Source of the DNA: Azorinus chamasolen | Lineage: Eukaryota; Mollusca; Bivalvia; Cardiida; Solecurtidae | Assembly (NCBI GenBank): GCA_963576725.1 | Contig: OY755241.1 | Span: 78,232,003 to 78,296,002, forward strand | Length of the DNA stretch: 64,000 nt | Direction: 5' to 3' | In this document: piece after piece, positions 55,349 to 64,000 of the stretch | Layout: the number at the start of each line of letters is the position of its first letter | Position numbering within the stretch: the stretch's first letter is position 1 | The notes under the pieces: generated by a model | Database searches by the model: none | What the model saw: the letters and a program-made list of their open reading frames with translations, nothing else | Told to the model about the DNA's origin: nothing | Program-made: the position numbers and the translations under genes

Positions 55349-55700
55349 CACGGGGACACTTATCCTCCGCACGGTTATGTGTATACACTGTACACGTACC
55401 AATCCTAAACTAGAAGAAGTGTCGCTAGGGTTCAATTCATTCTCTAACAATCAGCACTGGACGAATTTCGTGGAAAGGTGTGAAGTTTCGTGACATGTGT
55501 TCTGTCTATATTGCATTGGACACGACGAGATCACGTGATAAGCATCCCGCGAATTCAAAACGTATTCTTCGCCATACAGATCGCATGTGTTGTAAAGATA
55601 GGAACAAAGATAGGAAACGGCGGACATAGCAATACAGGAGAAACACCACAATGTGTCAGTTGGGTGGTAAGTGTAAAATTGTTTGTGTTCGTTTCATGTT
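55349..55700. other. Unassigned unique stretch; possible but unproven first exon
   Basis: This is one of few repeat-free stretches in the last 15 kb, with somewhat higher GC. It contains ACACCACAATGTGTCAGTTG and then GGTGGTAAGTG, an ATG followed by a good donor. There is no supporting downstream exon in the window, so no gene is claimed. Confidence 0.2.
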
Positions 55701-56170
55701 TTAGTACAGCCGTCCAAAATCGCTTCAATGTTCCACCTTCCATTTTTCAATTTAACTGCTTTGTTCATGAATATTCAACAGGTATGGATATTTGAAATAA
55801 ATATAGAACAGGGAAAGTTTTGAAATTGTGATAAATAGAGCACTTGCATCTGCAAAGGCGTAGAAAGGCGTATTTATGGAGGTAAGGGTTAAAAAGACTG
55901 AATAAATACTGAAAAGGAGCATTTAGTAATTTACCATAGAAAAGGAACATTTTAGAACTGTGTAGTTTTGAAACCATTGTGATAAATAGACTAAGAGCAT
56001 TTGAGCAAATGCTTATCACTGGTTTTAGAAAGTAAAGAACTAGATCATTCAAATTCCATTAGCAAACAGAACAGGCCTGATAAGATGGTTCCTAAAGGAG
56101 CCTTCTGATCTGGGTCTATTCTTTTTGCAAATGTGTGAAAACGCATTTATATGAGGGGAAAGGTTTAAAT
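55701..56170. repeat. Mixed MITE remnants
   Basis: 55715-55815 is a right half (TGTTCCACCTTCCATTTTTC to AACAGGGAAAG). 55820-56030 is a broken TTAACCCATT palindrome (TTGAAACCATTGTGATAAAT, then GAGCAAATGC). 56035-56165 is a left-truncated GCAAACAGAG MITE ending ATGAGGGGAAAGG. Confidence 0.7.
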
Positions 56171-56392
56171 CTATTCCTAATCTGTACAAATGAAATAGAG
56201 TCCAGTGCAGAGCAGAATTGTTCTTTTTTTTTTAAAGTTATTTAACATCCGATCTGGATATAAACTATTTTGAAAGAGTGTGACCTCTGCCTGACCAGTA
56301 ATTGTGGTTTAACCCTTTGAGTGATGAAGTTTATCTCAGTCTATTCAATATAAATCTTGGACTGATACTTTGCTAGAGTATTTTAACCCTTT

Positions 56393-56635
56393 ACTTCATA
56401 AATATACTTTTTCTGAGCCTTTGCAAAAAGAGTAGACCCAGATCATTCGGCTCCTATGGGAGCCATTTGATAAGGGTCTGCTCTGTTACTTATGAAATTA
56501 TTAAGATATGAAATAATGATTCTACAGTTTCTTCTTTGGCAAACATTGTATGTGTTAATGTGCCATCTTAGAAATTAACCTAATTAATATTCATGTTTTC
56601 ATTTCTTTCATGAATATCCATGTTGTAAAGGGTCA
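56393..56635. repeat. TTAA-type MITE, full length
   Basis: It begins TTAACCCTTTACTTCATAA and ends GTTGTAAAGGGTCAA. The core is TCGGCTCCTATGGGAGCCAT. Confidence 0.88.
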
Positions 56636-56791
56636 AATGACAAATGTATTTGCAAAGCTACAACTGATGCCATCCACCAGCAGGAAGTGTTTCTTACACA
56701 GACTGCAGCAAGACAATACAACAATTTTATATTTTACATTGTTTTATGGTCTATTCAGTATTAAAAGATTGACTTTGCTTGAGGACTAGCT

Positions 56792-57013
56792 GTAACCCTT
56801 TACTCCATAAATACAAAGCAAGTCAACAAATCAGATGGCTCCAATAGAAGCTGTCTGATCAGTGTCTACTCTGTTTGCTTATGATATGGTATAGAAATGA
56901 TTCTACACTTTCTGCCATGGCCAAAATTTCCGGTGTCCATGGGCTATTATAACAATTAATCTATTCATGATGTCATTATTTCTTACATGAATATGCATGG
57001 AGTGAATGGTTAA
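56792..57013. repeat. TTAA-type MITE
   Basis: GTAACCCTTTACTCCATAA to GGAGTGAATGGTTAA, with core GATGGCTCCAATAGAAGCTG. Confidence 0.85.
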
Positions 57014-57163
57014 ATGACAAACAGTTCAGACCCTGATCTCCCCAGGTACCCTCCTGTCTGTATCTACATTATTTACAAGTTCAATTGTTTCCCCCATTCA
57101 GATGTCTAAAGAAAAATAGTCAGTTGCAGGTGTGACTCTCCATTTTTTGGTGCTTTGTATTTT

Positions 57164-57550
57164 TATACGCCCGTTTGAAAAAACGGGATGTATTATGGAA
57201 TGGCGCTGCCTGTCTGTAAGTCTGTAAGTCTGTCTGTAACATCTCTAACTCAAGCTCCGTTTAGTGGATCATTCCCAAATTTAATCACAATGTTTATCTG
57301 GACATGCTACAGTAGCATGCCCAGTCCTGGTATGTACATCCAAGGTCAAGGTCACACAGTTGGACTTAGAATTTGCGTTTAGCAAAAATGTTAACCTGTC
57401 AGTTTGTCTGTAACATCTCTAACTCAAGTTCTGCTTGGTGGATCCTTCTCAAATCTCACAACATTGTTTATCTGGGCATGCTACAGTAGCATGGGTGTTT
57501 CCCAGTACGTTTATCCAAGGTCAAGGTTGCACAATTGGACTTAGTAAGTC
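57164..57550 (+). mobile_element. Pearl-like element (TACGCCCGTTT family)
   Basis: The hairpin TACGCCCGTTTG / AAAACGGGATGTA is followed by CTGTCTGTAAGTCTGTAAG. Two units share GTAACATCTCTAACTCAAGY, GGACATGCTACAGTAGCATG-like text and CCAAGGTCAAGGT. The clear 3' terminus is missing. Confidence 0.7.
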
Positions 57551-57683
57551 CACTTATTTACATAACCCTTTGAGATACTTAAGCTTTGAAACTTGGGACA
57601 CTTGTTCACCATCAGAAGCTTCATCTGTATTTCATCACAATGGTTTCAGAACAGCACAACTCTAAAAGATTCCTTTTCTCTAG

Positions 57684-57927
57684 TTAACCCTTTCTCTGTT
57701 CTATGTTTAATTTCAATACCTACTGAATATTCATTGACAAAATATTTAGAAAGAAATATAGAAGGTGGAACATTGTAGACATTTTAGAAAGCAAAGAAAC
57801 AGATATATCAACTTCTATTAGCATACAGAGTAGACGCTAAGATCAGACTGTTCCTAGGAGCCGTCTGATCTGGGTCTACTCCGTTTGCAAATGCGTGAAA
57901 ACACGTTTATATGAGGGAAAGGTTTAA
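57684..57927. repeat. TTAA-type MITE, full length
   Basis: TTAACCCTTTCTCTGTTC to ATGAGGGAAAGGTTTAA, core GACTGTTCCTAGGAGCCGTC. Confidence 0.88.
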
Positions 57928-57999
57928 TGCTCCTTTTCGGTCAATTTATTCAAAGAGGTTGGATCTAAAAATAGCCTATAAGGGAATGGGTTAAATCTT

Positions 58000-58282
58000 T
58001 TAGCCCTTCACCTCATGAACACTTATACTCCAATTCATGGCCTTAAATATTTATTAGCTTAATTTTGATAATTGCCAATTATAACAAGGAATGTTTTGAC
58101 CATTTCAGAATCCGTAAAAGAAGATCTACATGAAAAATTATTATTTGGCCAAGGCAGAAACTAGAATCATAATCATCAGAGCAGACCCTTTATCAGTTGA
58201 CTCCTTTATCTACACAGTAAAAGGTAAATCTATAGTAAATATCAAATATTTTCTGTATATCTCAGCCAGGCCCCATCTTACT
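58000..58282 (+). repeat. Local duplication, left copy (about 280 bp)
   Basis: It runs from TCTTTTAGCCCTTCACCTC to CAGCCAGGCCCCATCTTA and is repeated at 58541-58829 with few changes. The duplicated block is itself a worn TTAA-type MITE (CTCATGAACACTTATACTCC). Confidence 0.85.
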
Positions 58283-58533
58283 GTAACCTTTCCCTCATAC
58301 AAAAATGCTTTCACACATTTGCAAACAGAGTAGACCCAGATCAGATGGCTCCTAGAGGAGCCGTCTGATCAGGGTAAGCTCTGTTTGCTAATATAATTTG
58401 ATAAATATGTTTCTTTGCTTTCTAAAATGTCTGCAATATTCCAAGTCCCATATTTCTTTATAACTATTTTGTTTATGAATATTCAGTAGGTATTGAAATT
58501 TGGACTAAACTTAGAACAGGGAACCAGGGTTAA
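58283..58533. repeat. TTAA-type MITE between the duplicate blocks
   Basis: TAACCTTTCCCTCATACAAA to AACAGGGAACCAGGGTTAA, core GATGGCTCCTAGAGGAGCCG. Confidence 0.9.
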
Positions 58534-58540
58534 CTATTAA

Positions 58541-58829
58541 ATCTTTTAGGCCTTTACCTCATGAACACTTATACTCCAATTCATGGCCTTAAATATTTAT
58601 TAGCTTAATTTTGATAGTTGTCAATTATAACAAGGAATGTTTTTGCCATTTCAGAATCTGTAAAAGAAGATCTACATGAAAAGTGGATTATTTGGTCAAG
58701 GCAGAAACTAGAATCATAATCATCAGAGCAGACCCGTTATCAGATGACTCCTTTATCTACACAGTAAAAGGTAAATCTATAGTAAATATCAAATATTTTC
58801 TGTATTTCTCAGCCAGGCCCTATCTTGCT
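58541..58829 (+). repeat. Local duplication, right copy
   Basis: It matches 58000-58282, with a small insertion (AAAGTGGATTATTTGG) near 58680, and ends CAGCCAGGCCCTATCTTG. Confidence 0.85.
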
Positions 58830-59138
58830 GGTAATTATTAGGAAAAAAAAGAAATTGAAGAAAACCCCACTTCAAAAATAATTTTAGCAGAAAACATTCT
58901 GTTTTGGAACAAAAAGATTTAACCATGAGAATCAAATAAAGAATGTGTGCATTTGCCACAGTATCCATATGCCAGACAATTTAGCTTGTGTGTGTAAATA
59001 AATTGTCTTTCGCTAGCTATTCAGTTTGCAAAATGTGTTGCCTGGTTAAAACAGTTTAGATTCTTACAACAATTTGAGTCACATGCATTTTTATCTGGAT
59101 CCAAAATGTTTCTAATTAATATGTCATCTTTTATTTAC
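58830..59138. other. No gene seen
   Basis: AT-rich sequence with nothing recognised. Confidence 0.45.
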
Positions 59139-59330
59139 AGTAAAACTCCTTTAAACTAGATATTCAATTCAGTATAAATGTCCGTTTTAGAGACAGGTGG
59201 CAGCTTACGCAGGGTGAAAGTTATGCAGAAAACACCTGCAGTAAGAATCCACCTGCCTAAAAATATCTACATGTAAATTCTTCTCTATTAGAATTCCGGT
59301 TTACAGGAGTATTGTTACTGTACATGCATT
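59139..59330. repeat. ACAGTAAAACC-type MITE, worn
   Basis: ACAGTAAAACTCCTTTAAAC is the left end; GGTTTACAGGAGTATTGTTACTG is the right end. The central palindrome is reduced to GCAGAAAACACCTGC. Confidence 0.7.
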
Positions 59331-59439
59331 GGACAATAAGTTGTAACTGCATTCAATTTTCTTTTAGGTGCAACAAACATAAGACAAAAATGACCGACCT
59401 AGGAAATATCAAAGACTGATGTCGGACCTTGATGTAAAA

Positions 59440-59705
59440 CCCCTCTTGAGCTGGCCTGTACTGATGAGCTACGATAAGTAGGCTTTTACTGGAGCTACCC
59501 TGCTACTTATCACACACATTTCAGTGACGTGTACCCTAAACACCCTAAGTATTCAGACACATAATGTCACCTGTCCATGGGTTTGACAATTTGACATATT
59601 TGTGATTACTTTAAAATAGACATAAAAAATAAACATAGCGAACAATGCAGACCCAGATCAAAATGCTCCAGTTTGATCTAGGTCTGCACTATTTGCCCAT
59701 GTTTG
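59440..59705. repeat. Short palindromes, no gene
   Basis: CTACGATAAGTAGGC and GCTACCCTGCTACTTATCAC lie at 59469-59515. ATGCAGACCCAGATCAAAAT and TTTGATCTAGGTCTGCAC at 59645-59690 form a MITE core. Confidence 0.55.
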
Positions 59706-59788
59706 TCCTGTCCAATTGCATAGGGTAACTAGTGTATACTCATTCACACATACATACATATACACATTTACCACTTCAGTTAAGGCTA

Positions 59789-59906
59789 ACTCTTTGAATG
59801 CTGAATTATCATAGCAAACAGCAGACCCTGATCAGACAGCTCCTATAGGAAGGAGCCAACTGAACTTGGTCTACTCTGTTTGCGTATTCATTGAGTAAAG
59901 TGTTAA
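59789..59906. repeat. TTAA-type MITE, short form
   Basis: GGCTAACTCTTTGAATGC to GAGTAAAGTGTTAA, core GACAGCTCCTATAGGAAGG. Confidence 0.7.
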
Positions 59907-59939
59907 AAATGGTATCCATGAGATATGAAATGATTAGTC

Positions 59940-60270
59940 ATTTGCTAGGAGTTTTTGAATGACACAGTGCAGACCATGATCAGAAGGGTTCTGTAGGAGC
60001 CCTTTGATCTGGGTCTACTCTGTTTGTAAATGCCAGTTAACCCTATTCCTGTATTCAAAGGTGTGAATTGAGAATAATAGATTGATGCTACTTAGGCTTG
60101 TCTGTCCAAATGGACTGAGAAACCAATGAGGGTTATTCTTTGTACGGAATTCTAGCCTAAGAGGATTTGGTGTGCTGGAGAATCTTGAATAACAAGCAGT
60201 GCATACCCTGATCAGAGAGCTCCTTCAGTTGACCTCTGTCTTGGTCTACACTGTTTGCAAATGCTGGTTA
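59940..60270. repeat. Two MITE cores of the CAGACC-GGTCTG type
   Basis: 59965-60035: AGTGCAGACCATGATCAGAA with CTGGGTCTACTCTGTTTG. 60195-60262: GTGCATACCCTGATCAGAGA with TTGGTCTACACTGTTTGC. Confidence 0.6.
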
Positions 60271-61539
60271 ATTCATCCTCCACTTTCAAGGGGTTGAACC
60301 ACTCTTAGTCGCCTCTCTTGATCTTGTGATAGTTTGACCGCGGTCTTGAACTCTTGTGCCTATTCCAGTAAGCTTCAGAACCACATTGAGTTGTGCATGA
60401 CTGTAAATGGTTTAAATATGAACACCCAATTTTGACTGGTCCAGGGGCAGATGTCAAAAGCACAATTCCACAAACCCACGCAACAATAGATCAATTAGGG
60501 GTAAAGCTATAGAAGCCTGGCAAATCTCTGACGATTTACTTATGGGTTATTAATTTATTTCATGTTGGTAAATTGTTTCAATCTGTATTTTGACATAGAA
60601 ATGTACGTCAGATTTTCTATAACCTTTATTAGTTATGCAATAATGTTGAAATCTGTAAATTGATTGTTCAGCCAATGACAAGTTACCTGAATAGAACAAT
60701 TGGCCAACAAAGGTCTCCATGATATCTTGGTAGGGATAAGAACGCATTGGTGATTTTCATTTTCATTTTTCTAGATCATTAATTTGAAGAAACATATTTT
60801 TCTATTAACAGTGTGATGATGCTTATCATCATGGCATTGATGATGCTTATCATCATGACATTGATGCTCAAAGTTACAGTGGCTGCAACTTTACATTATT
60901 TTAAATGCATTTTGCTGGCTGAAACCTTTTTTAAAACCCTTTTATCATGTGGAAGGATATTAGAATATGTATATTCCTTTTTAACACAGCACTTGTTTAA
61001 CACACACGGTTTATACTGACTTAACATAATCATAACATTATCACTTAAAACTTATACTTAACGTAATATACATATTCTAAATTCCTTTTTTTGCGCCCAC
61101 TCTAATTATTTCTATTTTTTGAGCCATTGGCAGCTTTGACATTTTCAAAATGCAGCAGCCTGTTTTTTATTTAAAAGGTATTTTCATTATTTCTATGTCA
61201 ATATATGCTAAACCAAGGAACAAATCCATTGTTTAGAATTTGGAAATGAAAACCCTCCACCATTCTTCTTGTAGTCACCATGAAATCACAGAGGCCAATG
61301 ATGAAGAATTGTTTTCTTCATGTCACTTGACAGTGGCTAAGAATTTACTCCAGGCCCATGCAAGTTTCAAGGGTTGGATTTCCATGTTGAATTGGGATAC
61401 CTGTCGGTTTCATGATTACTGTGTAAATATTTAAGGTTATACAGGGATGTGGGCAAAATTTTGAAGATAAAGCTTAGAAACTGTGATGCCAAACTTCCAT
61501 TGCTTCAAAATCTAGTTGAGCGTCTGTTGGCAGGTGTTT
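60271..61539. other. No gene seen
   Basis: A short direct repeat, GATGATGCTTATCATCATGR, lies at 60815 and 60839. Small open frames are unsupported. Confidence 0.45.
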
Positions 61540-61855
61540 GCAAAATTATGTTTTTAGCTTCGAAGCCATCTGATCAGGATCTGCTCTGTTTGCTAATGGA
61601 AATTGAACGACCTGTTTCTAAAATGGCTACTATGTTCCATGTTTCATTAACTATTTTGTCCATGAATATTCAGTATGTATTGAAATTTAGAATAAACATA
61701 GAACAGGGAAAGGGTAACTTAAATCCTTCCCAAACAGAGTAAACCCAGATCCGATGGCTCCAACAGGATTTTCTATTTTCTTATTGGAAATCTTCAGTTT
61801 CTATCGCAGCCGAAATTTGTTCATATACTATTGTAAGTATCATTACAGTCGTTTG
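61540..61855. repeat. Two worn TTAA-type MITEs
   Basis: 61560-61720 has GAAGCCATCTGATCAGGATC and ends AACAGGGAAAGGGTAA. 61722-61850 has CAAACAGAGTAAACCCAGAT and CGATGGCTCCAACAGGA, without a right end. Confidence 0.65.
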
Positions 61856-61959
61856 TAGCTCAGCGTGGTTTCTAGGCTTGCTTGAAAGAACATGAGAGTT
61901 GAGACCCCTTCCATACCCTTGCATGGTCATAAGAGGTGTCTAAGAGGGGTTTTACCCCT

Positions 61960-62295
61960 TAACTGTCGAGAACGAGTTAATTAGCATTATGCAAACATGC
62001 AGACTTTGATCAGAGGGCTTCTGTAGGAGCTGTCTGATCAGGATCTGCACTGTTTGTTGTTCAATATCCTCTAGTACATTTTATCCTTTGAGGCCTGGAT
62101 TCCATATACAGGGTAACCCTGTTTGGTTTCTCGGCCCTCATGGGCAGATAAGTCTGATAGCACCAGTCTGCTATTCAATATTCAGCCCTTAAAATGCAGG
62201 AAATAAGTTGACTCATTTGCAAATAGTTCAGATCCAGATCAGAAGGTTCCTAGAGGATCCCTCTAATCACGCTCTGCACTGCTTGTCTTTCAAAA
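61960..62295. repeat. Two MITE cores
   Basis: 61985-62058: GCAAACATGCAGACTTTGAT with GTCTGATCAGGATCTGCACT. 62216-62287: GCAAATAGTTCAGATCCAGA with TAATCACGCTCTGCACTG. Confidence 0.6.
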
Positions 62296-62605
62296 TCCTT
62301 TAGCAACTCTGATCTTTTCACACTTAATGGCTCCTACTGTTGAACACTGCTGGACCAATCATTCTATATTGCAAGTTCAGCATTCAGCCTGAGGATTAAC
62401 TGAAGTGGTCAATGTCATGATACCATATGCCAACATTATGATGTTATGGTGCCGCTTACAGTGATTGAAGTACTCGCTCAATCCACCAACCTCCCACAAG
62501 TGTTCATCACGAAGGGCTTTGAACTTACAAGTGAATGCAGCAGCTCCATAAGATACAAAAGGTAAATCACTAATTGTAGTTTTCATGATGTAAATATTAT
62601 TCCAT
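62296..62605. other. No gene seen
   Basis: The minus-strand open frame at 62377-62586 lacks splice or motif support. Confidence 0.4.
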
Positions 62606-62664
62606 ATCGAGGGCTTGGTGTAAAACTATTGTAACTCCTTCACTTCGCACCAAGCCCTCGATAT
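62606..62664. repeat. Palindromic hairpin, CGAGGGCTTGGTG family, second copy
   Basis: ATATCGAGGGCTTGGTGTAAA and GCACCAAGCCCTCGATAT are inverted. The inner arm is shortened compared with 33474-33553. Confidence 0.88.
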
Positions 62665-62892
62665 CCTGACTATTCAGACAAGCAAATAGTGCAGAACTAG
62701 ATCAAACTTCTCTTGAGTTGGTTCTTCAGGGTTTACACTGTTTGTTACAATATCAGTCTAATTTTAAGTTATAAAATTGTGCTGAAGTGAATTATTCATC
62801 TCTTCAAACTATGGAGAGAGGAGATTGGGTGTTAGGGTTAGGAAGGGAGATAACTCATTATTTCCACAAGGTTTGTCATTTATTTGCAATAC

Positions 62893-63116
62893 ACCCCTTC
62901 TATTCCATGAATATTCATTAAGAAATAATGACATCATGAATATTCATTGGCTGAAATTTTATTAGCTGAAATTTAAAAATGGAACACAAGGATTTTTTAT
63001 TTTGGCAGAAATTGTAGAATTATATCTACATGTATACAATTCCATAAGCAAACAGAGAAGACCCTGATTTGACTGCACCTACCATTACAAGATGTCTTTA
63101 TGGAGTAAAGGGTTAA
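62893..63116. repeat. TTAA-type MITE
   Basis: CCCCTTCTATTCCATGAATA to TGGAGTAAAGGGTTAA. Much of the central palindrome is deleted. Confidence 0.75.
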
Positions 63117-63234
63117 CATAAATAGTGCAGAACCAAATTAACAAATGCATTTCGGGTTGAGGTTACTGTTGCTAATACAGATCCTGACCAGAAACATAAA
63201 TAGTAACAGCTCCAGATATCATGCATAGATTAAA

Positions 63235-63365
63235 TTATTTTTACCAAATCCTATGTTGTGACCAGTCTACGTAGAATTATCTCGAGGAGACAATTCTAAA
63301 GAGTGGTCACAACATAGAATCTAGTGGAGAAATGACAATTTTAGTATTTTGAGTATGCATCTTTT
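63235..63365. repeat. CTATGTTGTGACCACTC MITE, third copy
   Basis: CTATGTTGTGACCAGTC and AGAGTGGTCACAACATAG pair around TATCTCGAGGAGACAATTCT. Confidence 0.85.
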
Positions 63366-63585
63366 TGTTTGCAGGATAAAACCGATGTAGCAGAGCAATG
63401 ACCCCTTGGATATGGAAATTGAGTTAATTGGCAGACTTGGACCCAGATCAGCACTGTTTATTAAAGATGCCCAGGAATGTGTATACGTGTTCATACTGAA
63501 TAGACTACTGTTCAATAAGGTTGGGACTACTTGCTTAGCTAGTTTGAATTCGCAAGGTTTTGCTGTATTTTGATTAGTTGACTTG

Positions 63586-63833
63586 TTAACCCTTTCCCTG
63601 GTATAAACACTTTTTCATGCATTTTCAAACAAGGTAGACCCAGATCAGATGGTTCTTATGGGAGCTGTCTCATCAGTGGCTGCCCTGTTTGCTAATGGAA
63701 TTTGATAGATCTGTTTCTTTAGTTTCTAAAATGGCTACGCTGTTCCACCTTCCATATTTCATTAAAAGTATTCCGTCCATGAATATTCAGTAGGTATTAA
63801 AGTTGGAATGAATATAGAACAGGGAAAGGGTAA
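63586..63833. repeat. TTAA-type MITE, near full length
   Basis: TTAACCCTTTCCCTGGTAT to AACAGGGAAAGGGTAAA, core GATGGTTCTTATGGGAGCTG. Confidence 0.9.
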
Positions 63834-63908
63834 AGAGAATTGAATCAAGAGCATGTTTCATCAATGGACATATATATATATATATATTACTGATTTGCTT
63901 ATGAAATA

Positions 63909-64000
63909 TTAACCCATTCCCTCATATTGATGACTTTTGATGCCTCTGTAAACTTTACTTCCTGAAACCATTGTGATAAATAGAGCATTTGTCCCATAGC
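63909..64000. repeat. TTAACCCATT-type MITE, cut by the window end
   Basis: It begins TTAACCCATTCCCTCATATT and reaches GAAACCATTGTGATAAATAG and GCATTTGTCCCATAGC, so only the left half is visible. Confidence 0.85.

Noticed and set aside
55630..55672. First exon with ATG and GTAAGTG donor
   Set aside because: No partner exon and no recognisable promoter in the remaining 8 kb.
1..64000. tRNA, rRNA or snRNA genes
   Set aside because: I looked for A/B-box pairs and cloverleaf arms near the short palindromes; the palindromes belong to MITEs and none fits a tRNA.

Overview
This is an AT-rich eukaryotic nuclear window with no prokaryotic gene organisation. The few real genes are split into short exons (about 50-290 bp) with GT-AG introns of 0.5-3 kb, and the rest is a dense mosaic of non-autonomous transposable elements and tandem arrays. 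The repeat types (TTAA-flanked palindromic MITEs, 'pearl'-like elements with internal tandem repeats of about 150 bp, and MITEs ending in ACAGTAAAACC) resemble those I know from bivalve molluscs. A bivalve is therefore the likely source. That is an inference, not a proof.

Genes. (1) 4276-10498, + strand: five consecutive exons encode the central region of NUB1 (NEDD8 ultimate buster 1). The N-terminal ubiquitin-like part and the C-terminal UBA part are not recognisable in the window. (2) 13139-27028, + strand: eleven exons of a long DDE-transposase-like protein. The exon phases fit throughout, but the copy carries a lost splice donor (AT for GT), a one-base frameshift in a T8 run and an in-frame TGA, so I call it a pseudogene, or a gene with assembly errors. 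(3) 30520-33973, - strand: two exons encode a P2X7-receptor intracellular (ballast) domain protein. It converges on gene 2. (4) 48350-49287: a decayed Tc1-like element with a helix-turn-helix coding remnant. Two short coding-looking scraps lie at 2488-2701 (+) and 27865-27999 (-).

Layout. 1-4 kb: repeats and a TA microsatellite. 4-11 kb: NUB1 exons among many TTAA MITEs. 11-13 kb: a large pearl-like element. 13-27 kb: the transposase-like gene, whose introns hold several pearl-like elements. 27-34 kb: MITEs and the P2X7-domain gene, whose intron holds a fold-back element (31074-32176). 34-37 kb: MITEs. 37.3-44.5 kb: a block bounded by two nested sets of inverted repeats and filled with palindrome arrays and a 669-bp triplication. 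44.5-45.8 kb: a 185-bp satellite. 46-49.3 kb: hairpins and the Tc1 relic. 49.7-52 kb: tandem repeats of about 155 bp and a CCCCCACCGG pearl-like element. 52.7-54.5 kb: an 84-bp array followed by a 37-38-bp minisatellite with a 301-bp higher-order period. 54.5-64 kb: MITEs and a local duplication, with no gene.

The most unusual material is structural: a common architecture shared by six unrelated-looking repeat families, the two fold-back elements built from related CATTTCG motifs, and the tandem growth of MITE palindromes into satellites. No tRNA, rRNA, CRISPR array or complete autonomous transposon was found.
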